A stretch of DNA of 5,823 bases from Deltaproteobacteria bacterium (GTDB taxonomy: Bacteria > Bdellovibrionota > FAC87 > UBA2466), in contig JABMMY010000224.1 of NCBI GenBank assembly GCA_013205415.1, positions 1 to 5,823 on the forward strand. The letters are read 5' to 3'. A program made the position numbers and the translations under genes. Positions 1 to 5,823 of this stretch are shown piece after piece. The number at the start of each line of letters is the position of its first letter. Within the stretch, counting starts at the first letter, position 1. Below the pieces are notes generated by a model. The model saw only the letters and a program-made list of their open reading frames with translations, did no database searches and was not told where the DNA came from.

Positions 1-349
1 GACTAGGACCGCGCACTTCTGCCATAAACCCAATGGAATATAAAAGAAACAACGAGCCAATACCTGTAACGATCAGGGCCATCACCGCTGTGAGAGCATC
101 AAATTTTACCGCCCACCTCTGATGAAAATCCCCCACATCAAACCAAGCTATTGACCAGGAAATAGGGGTTCCATTTTGGTGAAGCTTTAGAAAAAGAAGC
201 AGGGCACAGATAAAGGAGGCACCAGAAAAAAAGGTGGCAATGACTCCAGCCCGCTTGGTAAATACAGGTCTAATCACAAGCCCATTTAAAATACACCCCA
301 GCAGGGGCAATAAAATCATCGCAACTAAAATGTGTGGTGCTGTGAACAT
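1..349 (-). CDS. nuoL: NADH-quinone oxidoreductase subunit L, N-terminal part (runs off left edge)
   Basis: This is the start of a NuoL, the most distal antiporter-like proton-pumping subunit of complex I in the inner membrane. I translated it by hand: 116 codons from an ATG at 349-347, open to the window edge, against a usual family length of about 600-650 residues. Residues 8-26 form a first membrane helix with the family's LLPLLG motif, and residues 35-55 form a second. Residues 68-75 (AWFDVGDF) match the periplasmic loop that precedes the third helix. Residues 82-107 carry the characteristic FDALTAVM, VTGIG and LYSIGFM motifs. The start lies 2 bases after the nuoK stop, with a weak Shine-Dalgarno (AAGGGTAG on the minus strand), which suggests translational coupling to nuoK. 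The antiporter core lies outside the window, so its catalytic lysines cannot be judged. A related subunit such as an Mrp-type antiporter is possible but less likely, because the N-terminal loop and operon position fit NuoL well. Confidence 0.93.
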   Translation of the reverse strand, partial: MFTAPHILVAMILLPLLGCILNGLVIRPVFTKRAGVIATFFSGASFICALLLFLKLHQNGTPISWSIAWFDVGDFHQRWAVKFDALTAVMALIVTGIGSLFLLYSIGFMAEVRGPS

Positions 350-351
350 AG

Positions 352-666
352 CTACCCTTGTAAATTCCTAAAATGGTCCAGCTTGACCGTTCCCTTAAGA
401 CGATAAAGATTCAAAACAATACCAAGCCCTACGGCTACCTCTGCCGCAGCCACAGTAATCACAAATACGACGAGAATAATGCCCTCGGGGGTATTAGTTC
501 GCATAGAGGTTTCAATTAAAAGTAAATTAACGGCGTTAAGCATCAACTCAATCGACATTAAAACTACAATGGCATTTTTTCGTAAAAGAAATCCCAATAG
601 CCCTAGAGCAAACATAGAAATAACCACAAAATGTGACCAGTAGGTAATGGAAATGGAAAAATTCAC
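352..666 (-). CDS. nuoK: NADH-quinone oxidoreductase subunit K
   Basis: Small integral membrane subunit of complex I (homologue of mitochondrial ND4L), located between NuoJ and the antiporter subunit NuoN. At 104 residues it has the family's normal length, with three membrane helices at roughly residues 10-28, 32-53 and 63-88. The two buried glutamates of the central proton path are present: Glu40 in MSIELMLNAVNL and Glu76 in AAAEVAVGL, matching E. coli Glu36 and Glu72. The start is a GTG at 666-664 that overlaps the nuoJ stop by 4 bases. It is supported by a strong Shine-Dalgarno (GGAGGAG, 674-680) 7 bases upstream. The gene is followed after 2 bases by nuoL, the common order for this family. 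No anomalies are seen. Confidence 0.97.
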   Translation of the reverse strand: MNFSISITYWSHFVVISMFALGLLGFLLRKNAIVVLMSIELMLNAVNLLLIETSMRTNTPEGIILVVFVITVAAAEVAVGLGIVLNLYRLKGTVKLDHFRNLQG

Positions 667-1172
667 GATTTTTCTCCTCCGACCGGAATCTCCCCTGTGC
701 GAGTGATGGCAAAAATGGCCACAATCATCACCAGGAGAAAAAGAGACAACACTTCAAAGGGCCACAAATATCTCGTGAATAAAAGTTTAGAAATAGTTCG
801 TAGTTGATCAATAGGCACCACCGGCAATTGACTTGGGATCGAACGAGTTAACACTCTCAATAGAATTAAGGATAAAACCCATACAGAACCGGCAGATATT
901 CCCCAGAAAAGTAGGTTAGGGGAATTTTCTTTTTCAGTATCAAGATTTAATAACATGACCACAAAAACAAATAATACGACGATAGCGCCTGTGTAGATCA
1001 AAATTTGAATCATCGCCATAAAAGTAGAGCCCCATAACAAATACAATCCCGCGAGCCCAAAAAAGGAAAGAATTAAACTAAAGGCGCTATACACCGGACT
1101 TTTTGAAAGTAGCACTCCACTAGCAGCTGCAATCGTAAAGATACTAAAAATAACAAATAAAATTTCTCTCAT
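663..1172 (-). CDS. nuoJ: NADH-quinone oxidoreductase subunit J
   Basis: Membrane subunit of complex I (homologue of ND6), packed between NuoA/NuoH and NuoK. At 169 residues it is within the usual 160-200 range. Five membrane helices are expected and visible: about 1-20, 28-48, 52-75, 90-107 and 137-157. The third carries the family signature around Tyr60 and Gly62 (IYTGAIVVLFVFVVMLL). In known structures a conformational change in this helix is linked to coupling. The ATG at 1172-1170 overlaps the nuoH stop in an ATGA arrangement. A purine-rich Shine-Dalgarno (AAAGGGGG, 1177-1184) lies 4 bases upstream inside nuoH, so coupled translation with nuoH is likely. In many bacteria nuoI lies between nuoH and nuoJ; here it does not. 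Confidence 0.96.
   Translation of the reverse strand: MREILFVIFSIFTIAAASGVLLSKSPVYSAFSLILSFFGLAGLYLLWGSTFMAMIQILIYTGAIVVLFVFVVMLLNLDTEKENSPNLLFWGISAGSVWVLSLILLRVLTRSIPSQLPVVPIDQLRTISKLLFTRYLWPFEVLSLFLLVMIVAIFAITRTGEIPVGGEKS
674..680 (-). promoter_or_regulatory. Shine-Dalgarno of nuoK supporting a GTG start
   Basis: The minus strand reads GGAGGAG, inside the 3' end of nuoJ and 7 bases before the GTG at 666-664. It supports the non-ATG start of nuoK and the 4-base overlap of nuoJ with nuoK. Confidence 0.82.
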
Positions 1173-2233
1173 GCTGCCCCCTTTAAATAAAGGATCACCG
1201 CAGTCAGTACGATATTAAAAAGGCCTAGAGGAATTAAGTTTTTCCACGCAAGACGCATTAATTGATCAAAACGAAATCTAGGAATCGTCCAGCGAACCCA
1301 CACATACACCACCATAAAACAGGCCATCTTAGTCACCACAGTAACCACCTGAAGAATAGCTAAAATGTTTCTGGAACCTAGCCACTGAAGTAATGTGGCA
1401 TCTGCAATCCATGGTAGATGCCAGCCGCCAAAATACATAGCCACCATCAGACCCGACATGGTCGCCATATTCATATACTCTGCCATAAAAAAGGTACCAA
1501 AATCCATCGGCCCATACTCGGTATGAAAACCGGCTACCAACTCTGCTTCCGTCTCAGGCAGATCAAAAGGCAGGCGATTAGTTTCTGCGAAGGCGGCAAT
1601 AAAAAATAATAAAAACCCTAAGGGCTGACAAAAGACTCCCCAGTTAGGTATGACGCCAAATAGAGTCCCCTCCTGAGTGACCACCATCTCTCTCAAACTA
1701 AAACTGCCATACCAAAGCACCGCACTACAGGCCGCTAATCCCAAAGGAATCTCATAACTAATAATCTGAGAGGTGGCTCGCATGGCACCGATAAGTGAAA
1801 ATTTATTATTAGAGGCCCATCCCCCAAAAAGAATTCCATAAATCCCTAAGGATCCAATCGCCAATACATAAAGAATTCCTACATCGATATTAGCCACCTG
1901 AAGAAGATAGGGCTTATCAAAAACACTAAAGAAATCCCCAAAAGGAAGAGCTGCTATGACTAAAGATGCAGGAAGAAGGACTAACGAAGGGCCCAATAAA
2001 TAAAGAGCCTTATTCACCTGGCTTGGAATGATCACCTCCTTCATCATCATCTTGATCACATCGGCAATCGGCTGAAATAAACCAAAGGGCCCGACACGAT
2101 TAGGCCCAGGTCGATCCTGAATTAAGGCCGCTCCTCTTCGTTCCACAATTAACATCAAGGGCACAACCTGAATCATTCCAATATAAATGACCGCCGTCTT
2201 GACTACTGTAATGATGAGATCCGTTAAATCCAT
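1169..2233 (-). CDS. nuoH: NADH-quinone oxidoreductase subunit H
   Basis: NuoH (homologue of ND1) anchors the peripheral arm to the membrane arm, forms much of the quinone chamber and begins the proton path. At 354 residues it has typical length, with about eight membrane helices. The first cytoplasmic loop motif ERRGAALIQDRPGPNRVGPF spans residues 31-50 and continues through GLFQPIAD. Residues 213-245 hold the large conserved acidic loop: Glu217 in AFAETNRLPFD, Asp224, Glu227, Glu229, Glu231 and Glu239. Glu161 lies in the ISYE motif and Glu252 in AEYMN. The C-terminal signature RFRFDQLMRLAWKNLIPL is at 319-336. The ATG at 2233-2231 starts 1 base after the nuoA stop and has no clear Shine-Dalgarno, so translation probably depends on coupling to nuoA. 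Its 3' end overlaps nuoJ by 4 bases. It looks intact. Confidence 0.98.
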   Translation of the reverse strand: MDLTDLIITVVKTAVIYIGMIQVVPLMLIVERRGAALIQDRPGPNRVGPFGLFQPIADVIKMMMKEVIIPSQVNKALYLLGPSLVLLPASLVIAALPFGDFFSVFDKPYLLQVANIDVGILYVLAIGSLGIYGILFGGWASNNKFSLIGAMRATSQIISYEIPLGLAACSAVLWYGSFSLREMVVTQEGTLFGVIPNWGVFCQPLGFLLFFIAAFAETNRLPFDLPETEAELVAGFHTEYGPMDFGTFFMAEYMNMATMSGLMVAMYFGGWHLPWIADATLLQWLGSRNILAILQVVTVVTKMACFMVVYVWVRWTIPRFRFDQLMRLAWKNLIPLGLFNIVLTAVILYLKGAA

Positions 2234-2234
2234 A

Positions 2235-2597
2235 TTAGTTAAGCTTCAAACAATCTTTTCTAAAAATATATACCAATCCTAAAACTAAAAGGGCCATGTA
2301 AATTAACATCGCAATTAAAAGTGCGGGTCCCTCAGCTAAAGACTCCTTATAAACTAAAGCCCAAGGGAAAAAGAAGGCCGCTTCAACATCAAAAAGCAAA
2401 AAAAGAACGGCTATTAAATAAAATCCTGTCTGAAATGGAATTCTTGCCGAGCTCTCTGGGGTCACACCACACTCATAAACAGCTAACTTTGCAGGAACAG
2501 GATTCCTCGGTCCTAATAAACGTTTCACTGTAAATAGACCCGTAGAAATAATAATCGCTAAGATAAAAAGGATACCGACCGGTAAAAATGCATCCAT
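2235..2597 (-). CDS. nuoA: NADH-quinone oxidoreductase subunit A
   Basis: Small three-helix membrane subunit of complex I (homologue of ND3), lying against NuoH and NuoJ. Its length of 120 residues is normal. Helices are at about 5-25, 58-80 and 91-113. The loop between the first two helices contains the hallmark YECG (residues 41-44), whose Cys43 corresponds to the cysteine near the quinone site in ND3. The second helix carries the conserved acidic pair Asp70 and Glu72 in LLFDVEAAFFFPWA. The start ATG (2597-2595) has the best Shine-Dalgarno of the window, AAGGAGG with 6-base spacing. A 28-base gap separates it from nuoN. Usually nuoA heads an operon and is followed by nuoB, C and D; here it follows nuoN and is followed directly by nuoH. 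Confidence 0.97.
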   Translation of the reverse strand: MDAFLPVGILFILAIIISTGLFTVKRLLGPRNPVPAKLAVYECGVTPESSARIPFQTGFYLIAVLFLLFDVEAAFFFPWALVYKESLAEGPALLIAMLIYMALLVLGLVYIFRKDCLKLN

Positions 2598-2603
2598 GAG
2601 TCT

Positions 2604-2610
2604 CCTCCTT
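2604..2610 (-). promoter_or_regulatory. Strong Shine-Dalgarno of nuoA
   Basis: On the minus strand this reads AAGGAGG, a perfect match to the core anti-Shine-Dalgarno complement, with 6 bases before the nuoA ATG. It confirms the nuoA start. It also marks independent, probably strong, initiation at the nuoN/nuoA junction, in contrast to the coupled junctions downstream. Confidence 0.88.
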
Positions 2611-2625
2611 TCCTAGATCCAATGA

Positions 2626-4104
2626 TTACAATAATGTTGCGAGGGTTTTTTCTGCAAACTCTAAAATAGGTGTGAAATACAGGCCTAAAACAATCGTGGG
2701 AATCGCAAGCCCCACCAAGCCGACCGCATGATAAAAAGGAAGTCGTAAAGACTCTTCAGTAGCTGGCTTGTCTAACCACATCGATTTTAAAATTTTAACG
2801 TAGTAATATAACGAGACCACACTATTTAAAACTCCAAGCAATGCCAGCCAAAGAAATCCACCCGATTTAATCACAGATCCAAAAATCAGAAATTTTCCAA
2901 TAAAACCTGAGAACATAGGAATCCCAGTTAGAGAAAAAATAAAAATAGCCATGCAGGTTCCCAGTACCGGCATCGACCAGCCTATTCCTCGGAAGGCCTC
3001 AAGGTCCTCTCTTCCGCGAATATTTGAAACCACACCTACCACCCAAAAGGCTCCAATATTCATCGCACAATAGGCAATAAGATAAAAAATAATCGCAGTG
3101 ATACCGGAGCGATCTAGGGTCACTAATCCCATCAACATATAACCGACGTGAGCAATACTAGAATAGGCTAAAATTCTTTTCACATTAGTTTGTCCTAATG
3201 CCGATAAATTTCCTACAATCATAGTAGCTGCAGAAATGACCGCGATGATCGCGGTAAAAGAAAGTCCCTCTACGGCCTTCCAATTTCCATCACCAGTTTT
3301 CACTGCAAATACTGTCAAAAGAATGCGAAGTAACGCCGCAAATCCAGCCGCTTTGGGTCCGACACTAAAAAAGGCTGTAATAGGAGTGGGCGCCCCTTCA
3401 TAAACATCGGGTGCCCAAAAATGCATGGGGAAGGCTGAAATTTTATAGGCTAATCCACTGTAGATTAAAACTAAAGCAAGCCAAGTAATGAGCCCTACAT
3501 TTCCCTGTGCTGCGATTAATGAAGCACCTATTTGGGAATAGTTTAACGAACCGGTCAAACCGTAGATCAAACTAAATCCATAAATCATCAGAGCAGAGGC
3601 CACACCCCCAAATACCAAGTATTTAAAAGAGGCTTCATTAGATCTTAGATTGTCTCGTCGGAATCCAGCCATTACAAAAGAGATAATACTCACCATCTCG
3701 ATACCCATATAGAGCACCAATAAATTAGATGCGCTGGCCATTAAACTCATGCCCACCGTCACGCAAAGTAATAGTAGAGAAAATTCTATTCGGCTTTTAG
3801 CTTCAACCTCTGTCGATCCAAAGGCTACATAACTACTCACCGCCGCCGTAAAGAAAAATAGGTATCTAAAGAAGGTGGTGAATCCATCATTTACAACGAT
3901 TCCACCGAAAAAGGCGGCAGGTGTTTTTCCTACTTTAGCAGTTAAAATCATCGAGGCGATACAGGCCACTACGGTGAGTATCATCGGAAACCTGTTCGAT
4001 CTCAGAGAGGGAAAAAGTCCATCCACAATAAACAGTAGACATAAAAATAAAGTGATGCAGACTTCAGGGGCCAGCAACATGACATTATGTAAAGTTTCAC
4101 CCAT
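2626..4104 (-). CDS. nuoN: NADH-quinone oxidoreductase subunit N
   Basis: Antiporter-like proton-pumping subunit of complex I (homologue of ND2), adjacent to NuoK in the membrane arm. It has 492 residues from the ATG chosen here and about 14 membrane helices. The residues expected along its proton path are present: Glu136 (YMGIEMVS), Lys221 (YKISAFPMHFWAPD), Lys251 (VGPKAAGF) and Lys404 (GFIGKF), matching E. coli Glu133, Lys217, Lys247 and Lys395. The NVKRILAYSSIAHVGYMLMG segment is typical of the family. An in-frame GTG three codons upstream (4113-4111) gives a 495-residue version. I prefer the ATG at 4104-4102 because AAGAGGTG lies 6 bases before it and overlaps that GTG, which itself lacks a spaced ribosome site. 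The gene lies just after nuoM (17-base gap) and before nuoA (28-base gap). Confidence 0.96.
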   Translation of the reverse strand: MGETLHNVMLLAPEVCITLFLCLLFIVDGLFPSLRSNRFPMILTVVACIASMILTAKVGKTPAAFFGGIVVNDGFTTFFRYLFFFTAAVSSYVAFGSTEVEAKSRIEFSLLLLCVTVGMSLMASASNLLVLYMGIEMVSIISFVMAGFRRDNLRSNEASFKYLVFGGVASALMIYGFSLIYGLTGSLNYSQIGASLIAAQGNVGLITWLALVLIYSGLAYKISAFPMHFWAPDVYEGAPTPITAFFSVGPKAAGFAALLRILLTVFAVKTGDGNWKAVEGLSFTAIIAVISAATMIVGNLSALGQTNVKRILAYSSIAHVGYMLMGLVTLDRSGITAIIFYLIAYCAMNIGAFWVVGVVSNIRGREDLEAFRGIGWSMPVLGTCMAIFIFSLTGIPMFSGFIGKFLIFGSVIKSGGFLWLALLGVLNSVVSLYYYVKILKSMWLDKPATEESLRLPFYHAVGLVGLAIPTIVLGLYFTPILEFAEKTLATLL

Positions 4105-4110
4105 CACAAA

Positions 4111-4118
4111 CACCTCTT
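4111..4118 (-). promoter_or_regulatory. Shine-Dalgarno that decides the nuoN start
   Basis: The minus strand reads AAGAGGTG immediately after the nuoM stop codon region and 6 bases before the ATG at 4104-4102. The alternative GTG start lies inside this motif, so the spacing favours the ATG and a NuoN three residues shorter than the longest open frame. Confidence 0.75.
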
Positions 4119-4121
4119 ATA

Positions 4122-5636
4122 TTAAGAGAAAAGCGTTAATAGCTTTTCAATAGTGCTGCCCATGAGATTTAAAACCGGCATGGGATAAACACCTAAAATA
4201 ATTACCAAGGCACAAAGTGGCATCAATGTGAAAACCTCTCTGAAGTTCATGTCCTTCAGATCTTTGTACTCTTCATTCAATGGGCCTAAAAAGACTCTCA
4301 TAAACATCCACAGGAGATAGGCCGCACCCAAAAGAATTCCAAGAGAACCGATAACCACATAGGTTTGGAACCGAGGATTTGAAAAGGCACCCAAGAAAAC
4401 TAGAGCCTCACTGATAAATCCACTAAGTCCCGGAAGACCTAGAGAGGCAAATAATGCAATGGCCATGATCCCTGTATAAACTGGAACGACCGCAGCAATT
4501 CCACCAAAGCCTTTTGAGCCATCTGGTTTCACAATCCAACGATGATGAGCCCGATCGTAGATCACACCTACCAATAGGAATAACATTGCCGTCGAGGTTC
4601 CGTGATTGAACATCTGTAGCACGGCACCATTCACTCCTGCTGTCGTGAAACTGGCCATTCCCACCATCACATAACCCATATGAGACACAGAAGAATAGGC
4701 CACTAACTTCTTCAAATCTTTTTGAGCCATCGCACAGAAGGCACCATAAAGAATATTGATGATCCCTAAAACCATCATAAATTCAGCTGCCCATAAAGTG
4801 GCCTCGGGAAGAATGGGATAGTTCATTCTTAAGATTCCGTAGGTTCCCATTTTCAATAAAACCCCAGCTAAAATAACCGACACCGCAGTAGGAGCCTCTA
4901 CGTGCGCCCATGGCAACCAGGTGTGAAATGGCCAAACGGGAACTTTAATAGCAAAGCCAATAAAAAGACCAATCCAGAAAAGCTTGTCGACAGGTAGTTG
5001 ATGACCAAATAACACCACCGTTTTACCCAGAAACATATGCCCCTGTGCCAATTGTAATAAATTAAAGGTGTGGGGTTCCGAGTAGTAATACATTCCCACC
5101 ATCACCAACAACATTAATACCGAGCCAAACAAAGTGTACAAAAAGAACTTGATGGCTGCGTAAACCTTTTCTTTGCCTCCCCAAATTCCAATGAGGAAAT
5201 ACATAGGTAAAAGCATGATCTCCCAAAAAACAAAAAACAGGAAAAAATCTAGCGCGCAGAAAACTCCCATCATTCCAGTTTCCAGAAAAAGAAACATCGC
5301 GTAGTAACCCTTAACTCCCGTCTCAATTCCCCAGGAAGCGATCACACATAAAAAGGTAAGAAGGACCGTTAACAACACCATGGGAATGCTCAATCCATCG
5401 ATGCCCATATAATATTGAATATTGAAGGGTTTGATCCAATCAAACTGCTCCACAAACTGCATGCTTGCCGTGCTTCTATCGAAACTCAAATAAAGATAAA
5501 CACCAAGGGCTAGTGGAATGGCTGTGACTCCCACCGCAACCCATCTCACGAGATTTGGATTGTTGCGAGGCAACGCTAAAATAATAATCATTCCCAATAA
5601 GGGGATATAGGTCATTACTGATAAAATCGGAAACAT
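4122..5636 (-). CDS. nuoM: NADH-quinone oxidoreductase subunit M
   Basis: Antiporter-like proton-pumping subunit of complex I (homologue of ND4), between NuoL and NuoN in the membrane arm. It has 504 residues, the usual family length, and about 14 membrane helices. The proton-path residues are in place: Glu139 (FWEIMLLPMYFLIG), Lys231 (FAIKVPVWPFHTWLP), Lys262 (LLKMGTYGILR) and, in the twelfth helix region, Glu410 (GFISEALVF). These match E. coli Glu144, Lys234, Lys265 and Glu407. A glutamate rather than a lysine at the last position, together with the HTWLPWAHVEAPTAVSVILAGVLLK stretch (238-262), separates NuoM from NuoL and NuoN. The ATG at 5636-5634 is preceded by the purine-rich AAGGGAGAG. 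A second ATG at codon 8 has no ribosome site. The gene follows nuoL after 28 bases. Nothing is broken. Confidence 0.98.
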   Translation of the reverse strand: MFPILSVMTYIPLLGMIIILALPRNNPNLVRWVAVGVTAIPLALGVYLYLSFDRSTASMQFVEQFDWIKPFNIQYYMGIDGLSIPMVLLTVLLTFLCVIASWGIETGVKGYYAMFLFLETGMMGVFCALDFFLFFVFWEIMLLPMYFLIGIWGGKEKVYAAIKFFLYTLFGSVLMLLVMVGMYYYSEPHTFNLLQLAQGHMFLGKTVVLFGHQLPVDKLFWIGLFIGFAIKVPVWPFHTWLPWAHVEAPTAVSVILAGVLLKMGTYGILRMNYPILPEATLWAAEFMMVLGIINILYGAFCAMAQKDLKKLVAYSSVSHMGYVMVGMASFTTAGVNGAVLQMFNHGTSTAMLFLLVGVIYDRAHHRWIVKPDGSKGFGGIAAVVPVYTGIMAIALFASLGLPGLSGFISEALVFLGAFSNPRFQTYVVIGSLGILLGAAYLLWMFMRVFLGPLNEEYKDLKDMNFREVFTLMPLCALVIILGVYPMPVLNLMGSTIEKLLTLFS

Positions 5637-5639
5637 ACT

Positions 5640-5646
5640 CTCCCTT
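5640..5646 (-). promoter_or_regulatory. Shine-Dalgarno of nuoM
   Basis: The minus strand reads AAGGGAG followed by AGT and the nuoM ATG. The spacing is short (3 bases from the end of the motif), but the AAGGG core is well placed. It supports the first ATG rather than the one at codon 8. No promoter-like element is visible in the 28-base gap between nuoL and nuoM. Confidence 0.7.
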
Positions 5647-5664
5647 TCAAAGAAATCTGGAATC

Positions 5665-5823
5665 TTACTTCAATCCCAAATTTGCAAAAAACAAAGCCAC
5701 AATGATAACCATCACCGTCAAAACTAAATACTGTTGAACTTTTCCTGTTTGAAATTGACGGAGCACCCAGCCCCCACCCGACATGACATCTGCAGTGCCA
5801 TCTACCATCAATCGATCTACGAC
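5665..5823 (-). CDS. nuoL: NADH-quinone oxidoreductase subunit L, C-terminal part (runs off right edge)
   Basis: This is an open frame entering from the right edge and ending in TAA at 5667-5665. I translated it by hand; it gives 52 residues. The visible part begins VVDRLMVDGTADV, continues with WVLRQFQTGKVQQY, and ends in a single hydrophobic helix (YLVLTVMVIIVALFFANL). This is the C-terminal pattern of NuoL in many bacteria: the end of the long amphipathic lateral helix, the conserved LR-QTG-VQ-Y motif and the last membrane helix that anchors it against NuoN. It lies 28 bases before nuoM, the standard nuoL-nuoM order. The antiporter core is outside the window. It is a different segment of NuoL from the N-terminal piece at the left edge, so the two cannot be compared directly. 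Confidence 0.9.
   Translation of the reverse strand, partial: VVDRLMVDGTADVMSGGGWVLRQFQTGKVQQYLVLTVMVIIVALFFANLGLK

Noticed and set aside
218..235. Run of A bases (T run in the nuoL sense strand) as a possible slippage site or terminator
   Set aside because: It encodes Phe-Phe-Ser in a conserved-looking hydrophobic helix, the frame stays open on both sides, and no hairpin precedes it.
1418..1609. Plus-strand open frame of 63 codons
   Set aside because: It lies wholly inside nuoH on the opposite strand and encodes a basic, low-complexity peptide with no recognisable domain. It is a shadow of nuoH.
2321..2533. Plus-strand open frame of 70 codons
   Set aside because: It is antisense to nuoA, a clearly conserved gene, and encodes a lysine-rich peptide without a family pattern. 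It is a shadow frame.
3875..4153. Plus-strand open frame of 92 codons spanning the nuoN start and nuoM end
   Set aside because: It is antisense to conserved coding sequence, with no ribosome site or recognisable product.
5637..5664. Possible promoter or terminator between nuoL and nuoM
   Set aside because: The 28-base gap shows only the ribosome site. There is no convincing -35/-10 pair and no GC-rich hairpin followed by a T run.
1..5823. Window as a complete small circle with one nuoL crossing the ends
   Set aside because: Joining base 5823 to base 1 puts the two nuoL pieces in different frames and gives only about 168 residues, far short of the usual 600 or more.

Overview
The window is a single, tightly packed, minus-strand block of genes for the membrane arm of respiratory complex I (proton-pumping NADH:quinone oxidoreductase, NDH-1). 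Read in the direction of transcription (right to left) the order is nuoL (3' end only), nuoM, nuoN, nuoA, nuoH, nuoJ, nuoK, nuoL (5' end only). Almost every base is coding. The largest gaps are 28 bases (5637-5664 and 2598-2625). Several junctions overlap by 4 bases or are separated by 1-2 bases, so the whole stretch is probably one polycistronic operon running through both window edges. I see no promoter, terminator, RNA gene, mobile element or CRISPR array.

Region by region: 5665-5823 encodes the last 52 residues of a NuoL (end of the lateral helix and last membrane helix). 4122-5636 is NuoM and 2626-4104 is NuoN, the other two antiporter-like proton-pumping subunits. 2235-2597 is NuoA, 1169-2233 is NuoH (the quinone-chamber subunit), 663-1172 is NuoJ and 352-666 is NuoK. 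These last four form the proximal membrane module that couples quinone chemistry to the antiporter subunits. 1-349 encodes the first 116 residues of a second NuoL reading frame. The lysine and glutamate residues expected on the proton path are present in NuoM, NuoN, NuoK and NuoH, so the arm looks functional.

Two features are unusual. First, nuoL sequence occurs at both ends, so the cluster either carries two nuoL genes or is part of a tandem duplication. Second, the peripheral-arm genes nuoB, C, D, E, F, G and I are absent from their usual places: nuoA runs straight into nuoH, and nuoH overlaps nuoJ where nuoI often sits. All seven membrane-subunit types are represented and no peripheral subunit is.

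Organism: a bacterium with strong Shine-Dalgarno sites and moderate GC (roughly low-to-mid 40s percent by eye). The protein style suggests a Gram-negative, possibly a Bdellovibrionota or former deltaproteobacterial lineage. That placement is an impression, not something the window proves. Nothing here looks like an undescribed system; the interest lies in gene order and copy number.
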